Below the pieces are notes generated by a model. That model was given only the letters and a program-made list of their open reading frames with translations. It did no database searches and was not told where the DNA came from. A program made the translations under genes and the position numbers. A DNA stretch of 64,000 bases. Source: Cellulomonas aerilata (GTDB lineage Bacteria > Actinomycetota > Actinomycetes > Actinomycetales > Cellulomonadaceae). This document shows positions 31,681 to 41,093 of the stretch, one piece after another; the first letter of the stretch is position 1; each line of letters begins with the position of its first letter. Location: contig NZ_BJYY01000001.1 in assembly GCF_007991755.1 (NCBI RefSeq), positions 558,001-622,000 of the forward strand. The letters run 5' to 3'.

Positions 31681-32562
31681 TCAGCTGACGGCCAGGCCCA
31701 GCCCGAGCAGCACGCCGTAGCCGAGCTCGAGCATCCCCGTCCCGGCCAGGACCGGCACGAGCAGGGCCCCGCGGGCGCCGGCCCGGACGGTGATCGCGAG
31801 CAGCGCGGCGGGCGGGACGAGCGCGAGCACGAGCAGCGACCACGGCGCGACGAACGCGCAGCCCACGGCGAGCACGAACGGCACGGCGAGCATCGCGCCG
31901 TACACGCGCCGTGCCCGGTGCTCACCCAGGCGCACCGCGAGCGTCCGCTTGCCGACCAGGGAGTCGGTGGGCACGTCGCGCAGGTTGTTGACCATGAGCA
32001 GCGCGCACGCCAGCAGGCCCACGCCGACCGCGCCGGCGACGGCAGGGCCGGTCACCGTGTCGACGAGCACGTAGGTGGTGCCGAGGACCGCCACCAGGCC
32101 GAAGAACACGAACACGCCGACCTCGCCCAGCCCGCGGTAGCCGTACGGGCGGCGTCCACCGGTGTAGAACCACGCCGCGAGGATGGACGCGGCCCCGACG
32201 GCGAGCAGCCACAGGTGCCCCGAGAGCAGCACCACGGCCAGCCCGAGCAGGGCGGCGACACCGAACGCCACGAACGCGGCGCGCTTGACCGCGTCGGGGC
32301 GCGCGGTGCCGGACGCCGTCAGCCGCATCGGGCCCACGCGGTCGACGTCCGTGCCGCGGATGCCGTCGGAGTAGTCGTTGGCGTAGTTGACGCCCACCTG
32401 CAGCGCCGCCGCGACCCCGAACGCGAGCAGCGCGAGGAGCGTCTGGCGAGCGCCCCAGTCCGCCGCGTGCGCCGCCGCGCCGCTGCCCACGAGCACGGGG
32501 GCTGCGGCGGCGGGCAGCGTGCGAGGGCGTGCACCCGCGATCCACTCGGCGGTGGTGGGCAT
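31681..32562 (-). CDS. menA: 1,4-dihydroxy-2-naphthoate polyprenyltransferase MenA
   Basis: A 293-residue UbiA-superfamily membrane protein. The two Asp-rich prenyl-diphosphate/Mg2+ sites are NDYSDGIRGTD (about residue 62) and NNLRDVPTD (about 188). It attaches the polyprenyl chain to 1,4-dihydroxy-2-naphthoate giving demethylmenaquinone, which MenG (47421-48119) methylates. The ATG at 32562 is 23 bp after menE's stop on the same strand, so menE-menA is a likely operon. The last residues form the final TM helix (GMLELGYGVLLGLGLAV). Confidence 0.95.
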   Translation of the reverse strand: MPTTAEWIAGARPRTLPAAAAPVLVGSGAAAHAADWGARQTLLALLAFGVAAALQVGVNYANDYSDGIRGTDVDRVGPMRLTASGTARPDAVKRAAFVAFGVAALLGLAVVLLSGHLWLLAVGAASILAAWFYTGGRRPYGYRGLGEVGVFVFFGLVAVLGTTYVLVDTVTGPAVAGAVGVGLLACALLMVNNLRDVPTDSLVGKRTLAVRLGEHRARRVYGAMLAVPFVLAVGCAFVAPWSLLVLALVPPAALLAITVRAGARGALLVPVLAGTGMLELGYGVLLGLGLAVS

Positions 32563-32585
32563 GGTGGCTCCGTTCGGGCGTGCGG

Positions 32586-33806
32586 TCAGGTGCCCGCGCT
32601 CCGGCCGGGCCGTCCCAGACGTGCGGTGGCGAGGTCGGTGACCGCTCGGCGGTCGACCTTGCCGGGACCGCGCAGGGGGAGCCCCTCCACGACGACGACG
32701 TGCCGCGGCGCAGCGGGCGACCCCAGGGTACGCGCCACGTGCGCGCGGACCTCGGCCGGGTCCGGGGCCCGGCGGCCGGCGCGCGGCACGACGACGGCGA
32801 CCACGGCCTGCCCCCACTCGGCGTCCGGCACGCCGACGACGCAGGCCTCGCCGACGCCCGGCAGCTCGGCGAGCGCGCGCTCCACCGCCGCCGGTGCCAC
32901 CTTGACCCCGCCGGTCACCAGGACGTCGTCCGCCCGGCCCAGCACCGTCAGCCGCCCGCCGTCCGACCGGCCCAGGTCGGAGGTCCGCAGCCAGCGGACG
33001 CCGTCGTGGTCGAACGTGAACGCGTCCGCGTCCAGGTCGGGGCGTCCCAGGTAGCCGGTCGCGAGCACGGGACCGGCGAGCTCGACGGCGTCGTCGGCCG
33101 ACAGGCGCACGCGCACGCCGTCCAGCGGGACGCCGTCGTACACGCACCCGCCGCAGGTCTCGGACATGCCGTACGTGGTGACCACCGCCGCGCCGGCGTC
33201 GCGGGCACGGGACAGCAGCGCCGGCGGCGTCGCGGCCCCGCCGAGCAGGACGGCGTCGTAGGTCAGCAGCGCGGCGCGTCCGGCGGCGTCGTCGAGCAGG
33301 CGGTGCAGCTGGGTGGGCACCAGGGAGACGAAGCGGCGGTCGCCGGTGAGCCGGGCGGTGGCCGCGGCGAACGCGTCGGGCCGGAAGTTGCCGGGTGCCG
33401 GCACGACCGGGCGGGTCCCGGCGAGGAGCGACCGGACGACCACCTGCAGGCCGGCGACGTGCTCGGGCGGCAGCGTCAGCAGCCACTGCGCCGGGCCGCC
33501 GAGCCGGGCGTCGGTGGCCTGCGCGGACGCACGCAGCGCGCCGGCCGACAGCATGACGCCGCGCGGGGTGCCGGTGGAGCCCGAGGTCGCGACGACGACG
33601 GCGACGTCGTCCGGCACGGTGGAGGCGGCCGCGGTGGAGGGGGCCGGCGCGATGGAGGGAGCCGGCGCGGCGAAGGGGGCCGGCGCGGTCGCGCCGGCGA
33701 CCGGCAGCACCGCGGGGCCCGACCCGTCGAGCGCGGCCCGCAGTGCGGCGGTGAGCTCGTCGACGCGGTCCAGCCCCGCCGGGACGGCGCGCAGGGCTCG
33801 GGTCAC
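32586..33806 (-). CDS. menE: o-Succinylbenzoate-CoA ligase MenE
   Basis: A 406-residue adenylate-forming ligase activating o-succinylbenzoate to its CoA ester for MenB. Motifs: ATP-binding VVATSGSTGTPRGVML (about residue 70), TYGMSETCGGC (about 208), TSDLGRSDGGRL with the conserved Asp (about 275), and C-terminal Lys region LRGPGKVDRRAV (about 380). It is shorter than many ligases because the N-terminal domain is reduced, as usual for actinobacterial MenE; an Ala/Pro repeat (APAPS) sits at about residues 42-62. It is divergent from the DUF3048 gene. Confidence 0.94.
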   Translation of the reverse strand: MTRALRAVPAGLDRVDELTAALRAALDGSGPAVLPVAGATAPAPFAAPAPSIAPAPSTAAASTVPDDVAVVVATSGSTGTPRGVMLSAGALRASAQATDARLGGPAQWLLTLPPEHVAGLQVVVRSLLAGTRPVVPAPGNFRPDAFAAATARLTGDRRFVSLVPTQLHRLLDDAAGRAALLTYDAVLLGGAATPPALLSRARDAGAAVVTTYGMSETCGGCVYDGVPLDGVRVRLSADDAVELAGPVLATGYLGRPDLDADAFTFDHDGVRWLRTSDLGRSDGGRLTVLGRADDVLVTGGVKVAPAAVERALAELPGVGEACVVGVPDAEWGQAVVAVVVPRAGRRAPDPAEVRAHVARTLGSPAAPRHVVVVEGLPLRGPGKVDRRAVTDLATARLGRPGRSAGT

Positions 33807-33883
33807 CGGGTCAGGGTAGGGGCCGTCGTAGAGTGACCGCCGACCGCCGGCACCAGGGTCGGTACGAAGAGGAGCCTTTCGTC

Positions 33884-34957
33884 GTGCACACCCTCGCTCG
33901 GACGTCCGCCCCCCGCCTGCTCCTCACCGGAGCACTGGGCCTCGTCCTGGCTCTCGGCGGCTGCTCCGACGAGCCGACCGAGGCGCCGGTGCCCTCCACC
34001 CGGGCGGCCGACATCGCCGCGGACAAGGTGTCGCCGCCGCAGCCGGTCGTGCCGCCGACATGGCCCCTCACCGGGGTCGCCGCCGCCGACGTCGTCAACC
34101 GCCCGGCGCTCGCGGTCAAGATCGAGAACCCGCCCGAGGTGCGTCCGCAGACCGGCCTGGACCAGGCCGACGTCGTCTGGGAGCAGGTCGTCGAGGGCGG
34201 TGTCACGCGCTTCGTCGCGGTCTACCACTCGGTCGTCCCCGACGAGGTCGGCCCGATCCGCTCCGTCCGGCCGATGGACCCGGCGATCGCCGCGCCCCTG
34301 CACGGCGTCATGGCGTTCTCCGGCGGTCAGCCGGGCTTCGTGCGCGCGCTGGCCGACGCCGGGCTGCAGATCGTCAGCCACGACGAGGGCGACCCGGGCT
34401 TCTACCGGACGCGGGGACGCGCGGCGCCGCACAACGTGTTCGGCACCCCGGCGACGTTCCTGTCCCAGGCCGACGCCGGGCACCAGGCATCGCCCGGCGA
34501 GCAGTTCCGGATCGCGCGGCGACCCGAGCTGGCCACCGCCGCGGCGAGCGGGACCCCGGCCGGGACGGTCGCGCTGACGATGTCGCGCTCGTCGCAGCCC
34601 TCGTGGACGTGGGACGCCGCCACGGCCACGTGGCTGCGGTCGGAGTCCGGCACGCCGGCGAACGCGGCGTCCGGGGCGCGGCTCGCGGCGACGAACGTCG
34701 TCGTGCTGCGCGTCGACCTGATCGACTCCGGCACGACCGACCCGGCCGGCAGCCCCGTCCCCGAGACCAGGCTCACCGGCACGGGCGAGGCGCTCGTCGC
34801 GACCGGCGGCAGGACGGTCGCCGCGACCTGGAGCAAGGACGACCTCGCCACGCCGCTCGCGCTGGTCGGGGCGGACGGGCAGCCGGTGCAGCTCGCGCCC
34901 GGGAAGACGTGGGTCGAGCTGGTGCCGAACGGCACCGGGTCGGTCACGCTGGGCTGA
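33884..34957 (+). CDS. DUF3048-domain lipoprotein (YerB-like)
   Basis: A 357-residue exported lipoprotein. Lipobox LALGGC has Cys at about residue 26. The mature protein begins with a Thr/Pro linker and the DUF3048 N-terminal domain (VKIENPPEVRPQTGLDQADVV, split as VKIENPPEVRPQ and TGLDQADVV; PIRSVRPMDP; FSGGQPGFV), followed by the C-terminal half (AATATWLRSESG; KDDLATPL). I chose GTG 33884, preceded by GAGGAG, rather than the GTG at 33833, since it starts directly at the signal peptide. The family's role is unknown. It lies inside the menaquinone gene region between menE (divergent) and menB (convergent). Confidence 0.87.
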   Translation: MHTLARTSAPRLLLTGALGLVLALGGCSDEPTEAPVPSTRAADIAADKVSPPQPVVPPTWPLTGVAAADVVNRPALAVKIENPPEVRPQTGLDQADVVWEQVVEGGVTRFVAVYHSVVPDEVGPIRSVRPMDPAIAAPLHGVMAFSGGQPGFVRALADAGLQIVSHDEGDPGFYRTRGRAAPHNVFGTPATFLSQADAGHQASPGEQFRIARRPELATAAASGTPAGTVALTMSRSSQPSWTWDAATATWLRSESGTPANAASGARLAATNVVVLRVDLIDSGTTDPAGSPVPETRLTGTGEALVATGGRTVAATWSKDDLATPLALVGADGQPVQLAPGKTWVELVPNGTGSVTLG

Positions 34958-34984
34958 GGTCGCGGTCACGCTGGGCTGAGGTCG
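34941..34984. repeat. Perfect 22-bp tandem duplication over the DUF3048 stop codon
   Basis: Positions 34941-34962 are repeated exactly at 34963-34984. The unit includes the last codons and TGA stop (34955-34957), so a second TGA occurs at 34977 in another frame. The copy ends 5 bp before the menB stop on the other strand. Confidence 0.95.
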
Positions 34985-34988
34985 CCGG

Positions 34989-35954
34989 TCAGAACGCGTA
35001 CGGGAACCGCGACCAGTCGGGGTCGCGCCGCTCGAGGAAGGCGTCCCTGCCCTCGACCGCCTCGTCGGTCATGTACGCCAGCCGCGTCGCCTCGCCCGCG
35101 AACACCTGCTGACCGGCCAGGCCGTCGTCGGCCAGGTTGAAGGCGAACTTGAGCATGCGGATCGCCTGCGGGGACTTGGTCGCGATGATCCGGGCGTACT
35201 CCAGCGCGAGGTCCTCGAGGTCGTCGTGGTCCGCGACCTCGTTGACCGCGCCCCACCGCTCGGCGTCCTGGGCGGAGTACTCGCGCGCGAGGAAGAAGAT
35301 CTCCCGGGCACGCTTCTGCCCGATCTGCCGCGCGAGGTAGGCGGACCCGTAGCCGCCGTCGAACGACCCGACGTTGGCGTCGGTCTGCATGAACCGGGCG
35401 TGCTGGCGGGACGCGATCGACAGGTCGGCGACCACGTGCAGCGAGTGCCCACCGCCCGCTGCCCAGCCGTTGACCACCGCGACCACGACCTTGGGCATGG
35501 TCCGGATGAGGCGCTGCACCTCGAGGATGTGCAGTCGTCCGGCGCGTGCGGGGTCGATGGCGTCGGCGGTCTGCGCGTCGGTGCTGCCGGTGTACCGGTA
35601 CCCGTCCCGCCCACGGATGCGCTGGTCACCGCCGGAGCAGAACGCCCAGACGCCGTCCTTGGGGCTGGGGCCGTTGCCGGTGAGCAGGACCGTCCCGACG
35701 TCGGAGGTCATCCGCGCATGGTCCAGCGCCCGGTACAGCTCGTCCACGGTGTGCGGTCGGAAGGCGTTGCGGACCTCGGGGCGGTCGAACGCGACCCGGA
35801 CGACGGGCAGGTCCCGCTCGGACCCGTCGTCGTGCCGCTCGACCCCGCGGTGGTAGGTGAGGTCGGTCAGGTCCTCGAAGCCGGCGACCGTGCGCCAGCG
35901 CGTGGGGTCGAACCCGGCGGACACGGGGGAGGGGACGTCGCTCACGGCGGTCAC
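34989..35954 (-). CDS. menB: 1,4-dihydroxy-2-naphthoyl-CoA synthase MenB
   Basis: A 321-residue crotonase-fold synthase that cyclises o-succinylbenzoyl-CoA. MenB-specific segments are present: CSGGDQRIRGRDGY (about residue 105), NGWAAGGGHSLHVVADL (about 165) and FMQTDANVGSFDGGYGSAYLAR (about 187, with the conserved Asp and the Ser/Tyr region), ending with the family-typical PDWSRFPYAF. Length is normal for actinobacterial MenB. It converges on the DUF3048 gene and is divergent from menC across 61 bp, so menB and menC-menD may share a promoter region. Confidence 0.97.
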   Translation of the reverse strand: MTAVSDVPSPVSAGFDPTRWRTVAGFEDLTDLTYHRGVERHDDGSERDLPVVRVAFDRPEVRNAFRPHTVDELYRALDHARMTSDVGTVLLTGNGPSPKDGVWAFCSGGDQRIRGRDGYRYTGSTDAQTADAIDPARAGRLHILEVQRLIRTMPKVVVAVVNGWAAGGGHSLHVVADLSIASRQHARFMQTDANVGSFDGGYGSAYLARQIGQKRAREIFFLAREYSAQDAERWGAVNEVADHDDLEDLALEYARIIATKSPQAIRMLKFAFNLADDGLAGQQVFAGEATRLAYMTDEAVEGRDAFLERRDPDWSRFPYAF

Positions 35955-36015
35955 CCTAATCGCGCTGCCGCGTGCGGGCGGCGGGGGTGTCGGTGCCGCG
36001 ACCTAGCCTGGGCGG

Positions 36016-37053
36016 GTGCCCGCGACGCCCGACCCGGATCCTGTGCCCCTCGACCGCGTGCCCCTCGTGCCCGAGCCCCTCGTGCCCGTGCCCCGCCCTC
36101 CCGCCGCGGACCGGTTCGTCTACGCGATCCCCATGCGCACGCGGTTCCGTGGCCTCACCGTCCGCGAGGGCGTGCTGGTGCGGGGCCCGGCCGGGTGGGG
36201 GGAGTTCAGCCCGTTCTGGGACTACGACGACGAGGAGTCGTCCTCGTGGTGGCGGGCAGCCGTCGAGGCGGCCTCCGACGGCTTCCCCGCCCCGGTCCGT
36301 GACCGCATCCCGGTCAACGTCACCGTTCCCGCCGTCGACGCCGAGACGGCGCACCGGATCGTCCTGGGGTCCGGCGGCTGCCGCACCGCCAAGGTCAAGG
36401 TCGCCGAGCCCGGTCAGGACGTCGGCGCGGAGATCGCCCGGCTGGAGGCCGTCCGCGACGCCCTCGGTCCGGGCGGGGCGATCCGGGTGGACGCCAACGC
36501 CGCCTGGGACGTGCCGACCGCCGTCCAGCGGCTGCGGGTCCTGGACCGCGCGGCGGGCGGGCTGGAGTACGCCGAGCAGCCCGTCGCGTCGGTCGCCGAC
36601 CTCGCCGCGGTGCGGCGCACCGTGTCGGTCCCGATCGCCGCCGACGAGTCGATCCGCCGCGCCGCCGACCCGCTGGCCGTCGCGCGTGCCGAGGCCGCCG
36701 ACGTCGTCGTGCTCAAGGTCCAGCCGCTCGGCGGGGTCCGGGCCTGCCTCCACCTCGCGGAGCGGGTCGGGCTGCCGGTCGTCGTGTCGTCCGCGCTGGA
36801 GACCTCGGTGGGCCTGGCCGCGGGGATCGCGCTCGCGGCGGCGCTGCCCGAGCTCCCGTACGCGTGCGGCCTCGCGACCGCGCAGCTCCTCACCGCGGAC
36901 GTCGTCGACGTGTCGCTGCTGCCGCAGGACGGCGCGATCACGGTCGCCCGGCCCGCTCCCGGCCTCGGCACGCTGGACGCGGTGCGGGCGCCCGACGACG
37001 TCGCGGAGCGCTGGCTGGACCGGCTCGCGCGGGTCGAGGCGCTCGTCCGGTGA
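36016..37053 (+). CDS. menC: o-Succinylbenzoate synthase MenC
   Basis: A 345-residue enolase-superfamily enzyme dehydrating SHCHC to o-succinylbenzoate. Catalytic and metal residues are seen in TAKVKVAEPG (Lys-x-Lys, about 122), RVDANAAWD (Asp, about 158), EYAEQPV (Glu, about 185), AADESIRR (Asp, about 210) and LKVQPLGG (Lys, about 235). The GTG at 36016 gives an unusual Pro/Val/Leu-rich repeat at the N-terminus (VPLVPEPLVPVP) before FVYAIPMRTRFRG; a later start at ATG 36133 is possible. menD follows 28 bp downstream. Confidence 0.93.
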   Translation: MPATPDPDPVPLDRVPLVPEPLVPVPRPPAADRFVYAIPMRTRFRGLTVREGVLVRGPAGWGEFSPFWDYDDEESSSWWRAAVEAASDGFPAPVRDRIPVNVTVPAVDAETAHRIVLGSGGCRTAKVKVAEPGQDVGAEIARLEAVRDALGPGGAIRVDANAAWDVPTAVQRLRVLDRAAGGLEYAEQPVASVADLAAVRRTVSVPIAADESIRRAADPLAVARAEAADVVVLKVQPLGGVRACLHLAERVGLPVVVSSALETSVGLAAGIALAAALPELPYACGLATAQLLTADVVDVSLLPQDGAITVARPAPGLGTLDAVRAPDDVAERWLDRLARVEALVR

Positions 37054-37081
37054 GCCCCGCACCGGCAACTACGGTGGTCGC

Positions 37082-38989
37082 ATGAGCACGCCCCCGGCCC
37101 CCGCGACGACGGCGGCCCGGGTGCTCGTGCAGACCCTCGCCCGCCTCGGCGTGCGCGACGTCGTCCTGTCGCCGGGATCCCGGTCGGCCCCGCTCGCGTA
37201 CGCGCTCGCGGCCGCGGCGCTCCCGGACGGTGACCGTCCGGCCGGTGCGCCCCCGGTGAGCCTGCACGTGCGGATCGACGAGCGCGACGCCGGGTTCCTC
37301 GCCCTCGGGCTGGCTCGCGGGACCGCCGCCGTCGAGGGCGACGGCACACCCGGACCCCGGCCGGTCGCGGTCGTGACGACGTCCGGCACCGCGGTGGCGA
37401 ACCTGCACCCGGCCGTCCTGGAGGCCCACCACTCCGGCGTCCCGATCGTCGTCCTCACCGCCGACCGCCCGCACGAGCTGCGCGGCACGGGCGCCAACCA
37501 GACGACCGACCAGGTCGGGATCTACGGGTCCGCGGTCCGCTTCGCGGTCGACGTCCCCGCCCCCGACGGCCGGACGGGGGAGTCCCGCGACCTGCGCCAG
37601 CTGGTCGGGCGAGCGGTCGCGGCGGCCCGCGGTGCCCGGTCCGGCGACCCCGGACCGGTCCACCTCAACCTGGCCTACCGCGAGCCGCTGGCACCGCACG
37701 GTGCTGGTGGCGGTGCTGGTGCCGGTGGCGGCGCGGGTGCCGGCGGGCGCGACCCGTGGCCCGAGCCGTCGTCCGACGGGCTGGTGTCCGTGGTGCCGCG
37801 CGGCGCGCTCGGCGCCGTGACCACCGCACCCGACGAGCGCGGCGGGTCCGCGCTGCTCGCCGAGGCACCGGCCGACGGTCGCCAGCCCGACGACGTGGTG
37901 CCCACCGTCGTCGTCGCCGGTGACGGCGCCGGACCGGTGGCCCGCCGGGTCGCGGAGGTCAACGGCTGGCCGCTCCTGGCCGAGCCGTCGTCCGGCGCCC
38001 ACGGCGGCCCGAACGCGATCCCGGTGTACCGGCTGCTGCTCGGCGAGGCCGGCCTGGGCGGCGCCGTCCGGCGTGCGGTCGTACTCGGTCGCCCGACGCT
38101 GTCCCGTCCGGTGCAGGCGCTGCTCGGTCGCGACGACGTCGAGGTGCTGGTCATCGCACCGCGCGGCGCGACGTGGCCGGACGCGGCGCGTCGCGCGAGC
38201 ACGGTGCTGGCCGACGTCCCGCCCCGGCTGGTCGGCGAGCGGGACGGCGTGCCGGTCACGCCGGTGTCCCGGCCGGGCGAGTGGCTCGACCGGTGGCGGG
38301 CCGCCGGGGTCGCGGCGACGGCAGCGCTCGACGCGGTGATCGACGCGGCGCCGCGAGGCCGACGCTCGCGCAGCGGTCCCCGGGTGACCGGGCCGCAGCT
38401 CGCGCGGGAGGTCGCCCGCGCCAGCCGCCCCGACGACGTGCTCCTCATGGGGTCGAGCAACCCGGTCCGCGACCTCGACCTGGTCGCGGCCTGGCCCGAC
38501 GGCGCGCCGCTCGTGCTGGCCAACCGCGGCCTGGCCGGGATCGACGGCACCGTGAGCACCGCCGTCGGTGCCGCGCTGGCGGTCCGCGCGGCCGGTCGGA
38601 GCGGCCACGTGAGGGCGCTCGTCGGTGACCTGACGTTCCTGCACGACGTCGGCGGACTCCTGCGGGGGCCGCTCGAGCCCGAGCCGGACCTGCAGCTCCT
38701 CGTCGCCAACGACGACGGCGGCTCCATCTTCGCCACCCTCGAGCACGGGGCGCCCGAGCACGCCGCGGTGTTCGAGCGGGTGTTCGGCACGCCGCACGGC
38801 GCCGACCTCGGAGCGCTGTGCGCCGGGTACGGCGTGCGCCACCAGGTCGTGCGGGACACCGACGAGCTCGCCGTCGCGCTGGCCACCCCCGGACCGGGCA
38901 TGAGCGTGGTCGAGGTGCGGGTGGACCGCTCGCGCCGCCGGGCGCTGCAGGAGCAGATCGCGGTGGCGGTCCGGGACGCTGTGCGCTGA
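37082..38989 (+). CDS. menD: SEPHCHC synthase MenD
   Basis: A 635-residue thiamine-diphosphate enzyme adding 2-oxoglutarate to isochorismate, the first committed step to menaquinone. Motifs: VVLSPGSRSAPLAYAL (about residue 30), TSGTAVANLHPAVLEA with the catalytic region (about 100), LTADRPHELRGTGANQT (about 123), VGDLTFLHDVGGLLR and NDDGGSIFATLEHG (ThDP/Mg2+ binding, about 515-550). A Gly/Ala repeat at about residues 204-222 (DNA 37699-37748) forms a flexible insert between domains. The ATG at 37082 was chosen; upstream frame belongs to shadow sequence of menC. Confidence 0.96.
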   Translation: MSTPPAPATTAARVLVQTLARLGVRDVVLSPGSRSAPLAYALAAAALPDGDRPAGAPPVSLHVRIDERDAGFLALGLARGTAAVEGDGTPGPRPVAVVTTSGTAVANLHPAVLEAHHSGVPIVVLTADRPHELRGTGANQTTDQVGIYGSAVRFAVDVPAPDGRTGESRDLRQLVGRAVAAARGARSGDPGPVHLNLAYREPLAPHGAGGGAGAGGGAGAGGRDPWPEPSSDGLVSVVPRGALGAVTTAPDERGGSALLAEAPADGRQPDDVVPTVVVAGDGAGPVARRVAEVNGWPLLAEPSSGAHGGPNAIPVYRLLLGEAGLGGAVRRAVVLGRPTLSRPVQALLGRDDVEVLVIAPRGATWPDAARRASTVLADVPPRLVGERDGVPVTPVSRPGEWLDRWRAAGVAATAALDAVIDAAPRGRRSRSGPRVTGPQLAREVARASRPDDVLLMGSSNPVRDLDLVAAWPDGAPLVLANRGLAGIDGTVSTAVGAALAVRAAGRSGHVRALVGDLTFLHDVGGLLRGPLEPEPDLQLLVANDDGGSIFATLEHGAPEHAAVFERVFGTPHGADLGALCAGYGVRHQVVRDTDELAVALATPGPGMSVVEVRVDRSRRRALQEQIAVAVRDAVR

Positions 38990-39077
38990 GCTGGCCGGTC
39001 TCACAGACAACTCCCAGCGGCTCTGGAGGGTCGCCCCAGGTCACCGTCCTCTCATGGTCCTCGAGAAGGAGGCCACC

Positions 39078-40781
39078 ATGACCGAGCACGACCAGCACGA
39101 CGAGACCCCCCGGGCAGCAGAAGGTGCAGGCGCCCCGACGACGCCGCAGAGCGCCGACCAGCCCACGGAGCGGATCACCACCGGTCCGCACGTCGAGGAC
39201 GCCGTCGCGCCCGCCCACCCGGACCGGCCGACGCAGCCGCTCCCGTTCACGCCGCCCGCGGGGGACGACACGGCGCCGCAGCCGCAGCACCACGCCGCGC
39301 CGCACGCCGAGCACCCCGGGTTCCGCAGCCCGGAGCACCCCACGCAGGCCCTGCCCCTCGCGGCTCCTGCCGCGCACGGGGCACCGACCCCTGCCGGGCT
39401 CGGCAGCCCCCCGCAGCAGCAGGCAGGCACCCCGACGCCCGCGTGGCTCGGCGGGACCCCGCAGCAGCCGGCCGCGAGCCCGACGCCCGACCCGCTCGCC
39501 GGGTGGGAGGAGCACCCGGCGCCGGTCGCCACCAGGACGCGTCGCGGCCGCTGGACGCCGCTCGTCGGGACGGCCGCAGCCGCGGCGCTGCTCGCCAGCG
39601 TCGCGACCGCAGGTCTGACCGGAGCGTTCGGGGCGGACGGCGCGACGTCGTCCCCCACTGCGAGCTCCGTCGCCACCATCGGTCAGACCTCGACCGACAC
39701 GGTGCCGGTGGCCGGCTCCACCGCGGACGACCCGGACTGGGAGAGGGTGGCGGCGAGCGTGGCCGCGTCCGTCGTCGCGATCCAGGTCTCCACCGCGAGC
39801 GGCGGCGGCGAGGGCTCCGGCGTCATCATCGACGACGCCGGGCACATCCTCACCAACAACCACGTCGTCAGCGGCGCCGAGAACGACACGGTCCAGGTCA
39901 CGCTGAACGACGGACGCCTGTACGAGGCCACCGTCATCGGCACCGACCCGTCCACCGACCTGGCGATCGTGCAGATCGACGACGCCCCGGACGACCTGTC
40001 CCCGGCCGCGCTCGGTGACTCCGACGGCGTCACCGTCGGCGCCCCGGTCATGGCGGTCGGCAACCCGCTCGGCCTGGCCAACACGGTGACCACGGGCATC
40101 GTCTCGGCGGTGGACCGCCCGGTGTCCGCGTCGTCGGCCGAGGCGACCAGCACGTCCGACGTCGTGGTCACCAACGCCATCCAGATCGACGCCGCGATCA
40201 ACCCCGGCAACAGCGGTGGACCGCTGTTCGACGCCCAGGGGCGGGTCGTCGGCATCACGTCGTCGATCGCGACGCTCTCCAGCGGCGGCTCGCAGACCGG
40301 CTCGATCGGCCTGGGCTTCGCCATCCCGGTCAACCTCGCCAAGAGCGTCGGGCAGCAGCTGATCGAGGACGGCACCGCGGAGCACGCCTTCCTCGGCGTC
40401 TCGCTCACCGACGGCACCGCCACCGCCGACGACGTCTCCCGACGCGGCGCGGTGGTCCAGGAGGTGACCGACGGCTCGCCGGCCGCGGCCGCCGACCTGC
40501 AGGCCGGTGACGCCATCGTCGCCATCGACGGCGATGCCGTCGGAGGTTCGGAGTCGCTGACGGCGTACGTCCGTGAGCGCACCGCCGGCGACACCGCGAA
40601 GCTCACCGTCGTGCGCGACGGCGAGTCCCTGGAGGTGACCGTCACGCTCGCCGCGCGGGAGACGGCGGTGCCGGCCGACGAGCCGAGCGGCTCGTCCGAC
40701 GACGGTTCGGACCGGGGCGTGCTGCCGGGCTTCCCGGGATCGGGCATCGACCCGTCCGACCCGTTCGGCAACCAGGGCTGA
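39078..40781 (+). CDS. HtrA/DegP-like membrane-anchored serine protease with PDZ domain
   Basis: A 567-residue protein. A ~165-residue Pro/His/Gln-rich cytosolic region with repeats (LGxxPQQxAxxPTP) precedes one TM helix (LVGTAAAAALLASVATAGLTG). Outside is a trypsin-like domain with catalytic His in ILTNNHVVSGA, Asp in STDLAIVQ, and Ser in NPGNSGGPLFD (about 377), then one PDZ domain (AFLGVSLTDG to TVRDGESLEVTV). It degrades or refolds damaged exported proteins. The ATG 39078 has a perfect AAGGAGG at 39065-39071; an in-frame GTG... start at 39054 would bypass it. A strong hairpin lies 140 bp downstream. Confidence 0.92.
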   Translation: MTEHDQHDETPRAAEGAGAPTTPQSADQPTERITTGPHVEDAVAPAHPDRPTQPLPFTPPAGDDTAPQPQHHAAPHAEHPGFRSPEHPTQALPLAAPAAHGAPTPAGLGSPPQQQAGTPTPAWLGGTPQQPAASPTPDPLAGWEEHPAPVATRTRRGRWTPLVGTAAAAALLASVATAGLTGAFGADGATSSPTASSVATIGQTSTDTVPVAGSTADDPDWERVAASVAASVVAIQVSTASGGGEGSGVIIDDAGHILTNNHVVSGAENDTVQVTLNDGRLYEATVIGTDPSTDLAIVQIDDAPDDLSPAALGDSDGVTVGAPVMAVGNPLGLANTVTTGIVSAVDRPVSASSAEATSTSDVVVTNAIQIDAAINPGNSGGPLFDAQGRVVGITSSIATLSSGGSQTGSIGLGFAIPVNLAKSVGQQLIEDGTAEHAFLGVSLTDGTATADDVSRRGAVVQEVTDGSPAAAADLQAGDAIVAIDGDAVGGSESLTAYVRERTAGDTAKLTVVRDGESLEVTVTLAARETAVPADEPSGSSDDGSDRGVLPGFPGSGIDPSDPFGNQG

Positions 40782-40797
40782 TCGAGCGACGCCCGCC

Positions 40798-40840
40798 GAC
40801 CGGGCCGACCGGGCCGACCGGGCCGACCGGGCCGACCGGG
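40798..40840. repeat. 9-bp tandem repeat GACCGGGCC, about 4.8 copies
   Basis: Four full copies and one partial copy of GACCGGGCC follow the htrA stop by 17 bp. It is non-coding and looks like slippage expansion; units are too short and have no spacers, so it is not a CRISPR array. Confidence 0.95.
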
Positions 40841-40920
40841 TGGACCTGGCGGGCCGCCCGCCCGGTCGGATTGCGCTTCGGTCGGTCAGGTGGTTCACGT
40901 CGCATTTGAGGGCACACGCT

Positions 40921-40959
40921 CCTCGGCGCCATCGAGGTGATCCCTCGGTGGCGTCGAGG
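40921..40959. terminator. Long hairpin terminator between htrA and HNH gene
   Basis: Arms 40921-40937 and 40943-40959 pair over 17 positions with only two G-U wobbles, around a 5-nt loop. It lies between convergent genes and probably works in both directions. Confidence 0.7.
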
Positions 40960-41093
40960 CGCATGGGAGGCGGTGTTCCCCCGAGGAGCGGCGTACTTGA
41001 TGCCACTGCTACCGGGTCGCAAGCCCCTCGGTGGTCGCCCGCCCATGGATCACCCCTGCGCGTCGGCTGCTGTCTCGCTCCGCACCGGCGTCG

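Larger units (their letters stand above)
40782..41093. other. 312-bp convergent intergenic region after htrA
   Basis: This gap between htrA and the HNH gene holds a 9-bp tandem repeat (40798-40840) and a long hairpin (40921-40959). The remaining DNA is noticeably less GC-rich than the flanks and has no plausible gene. Confidence 0.6.

Noticed and set aside
40798-40840. Possible CRISPR-like repeat
   Set aside because: Contiguous 9-bp units without spacers and no cas genes; it is a simple tandem repeat.
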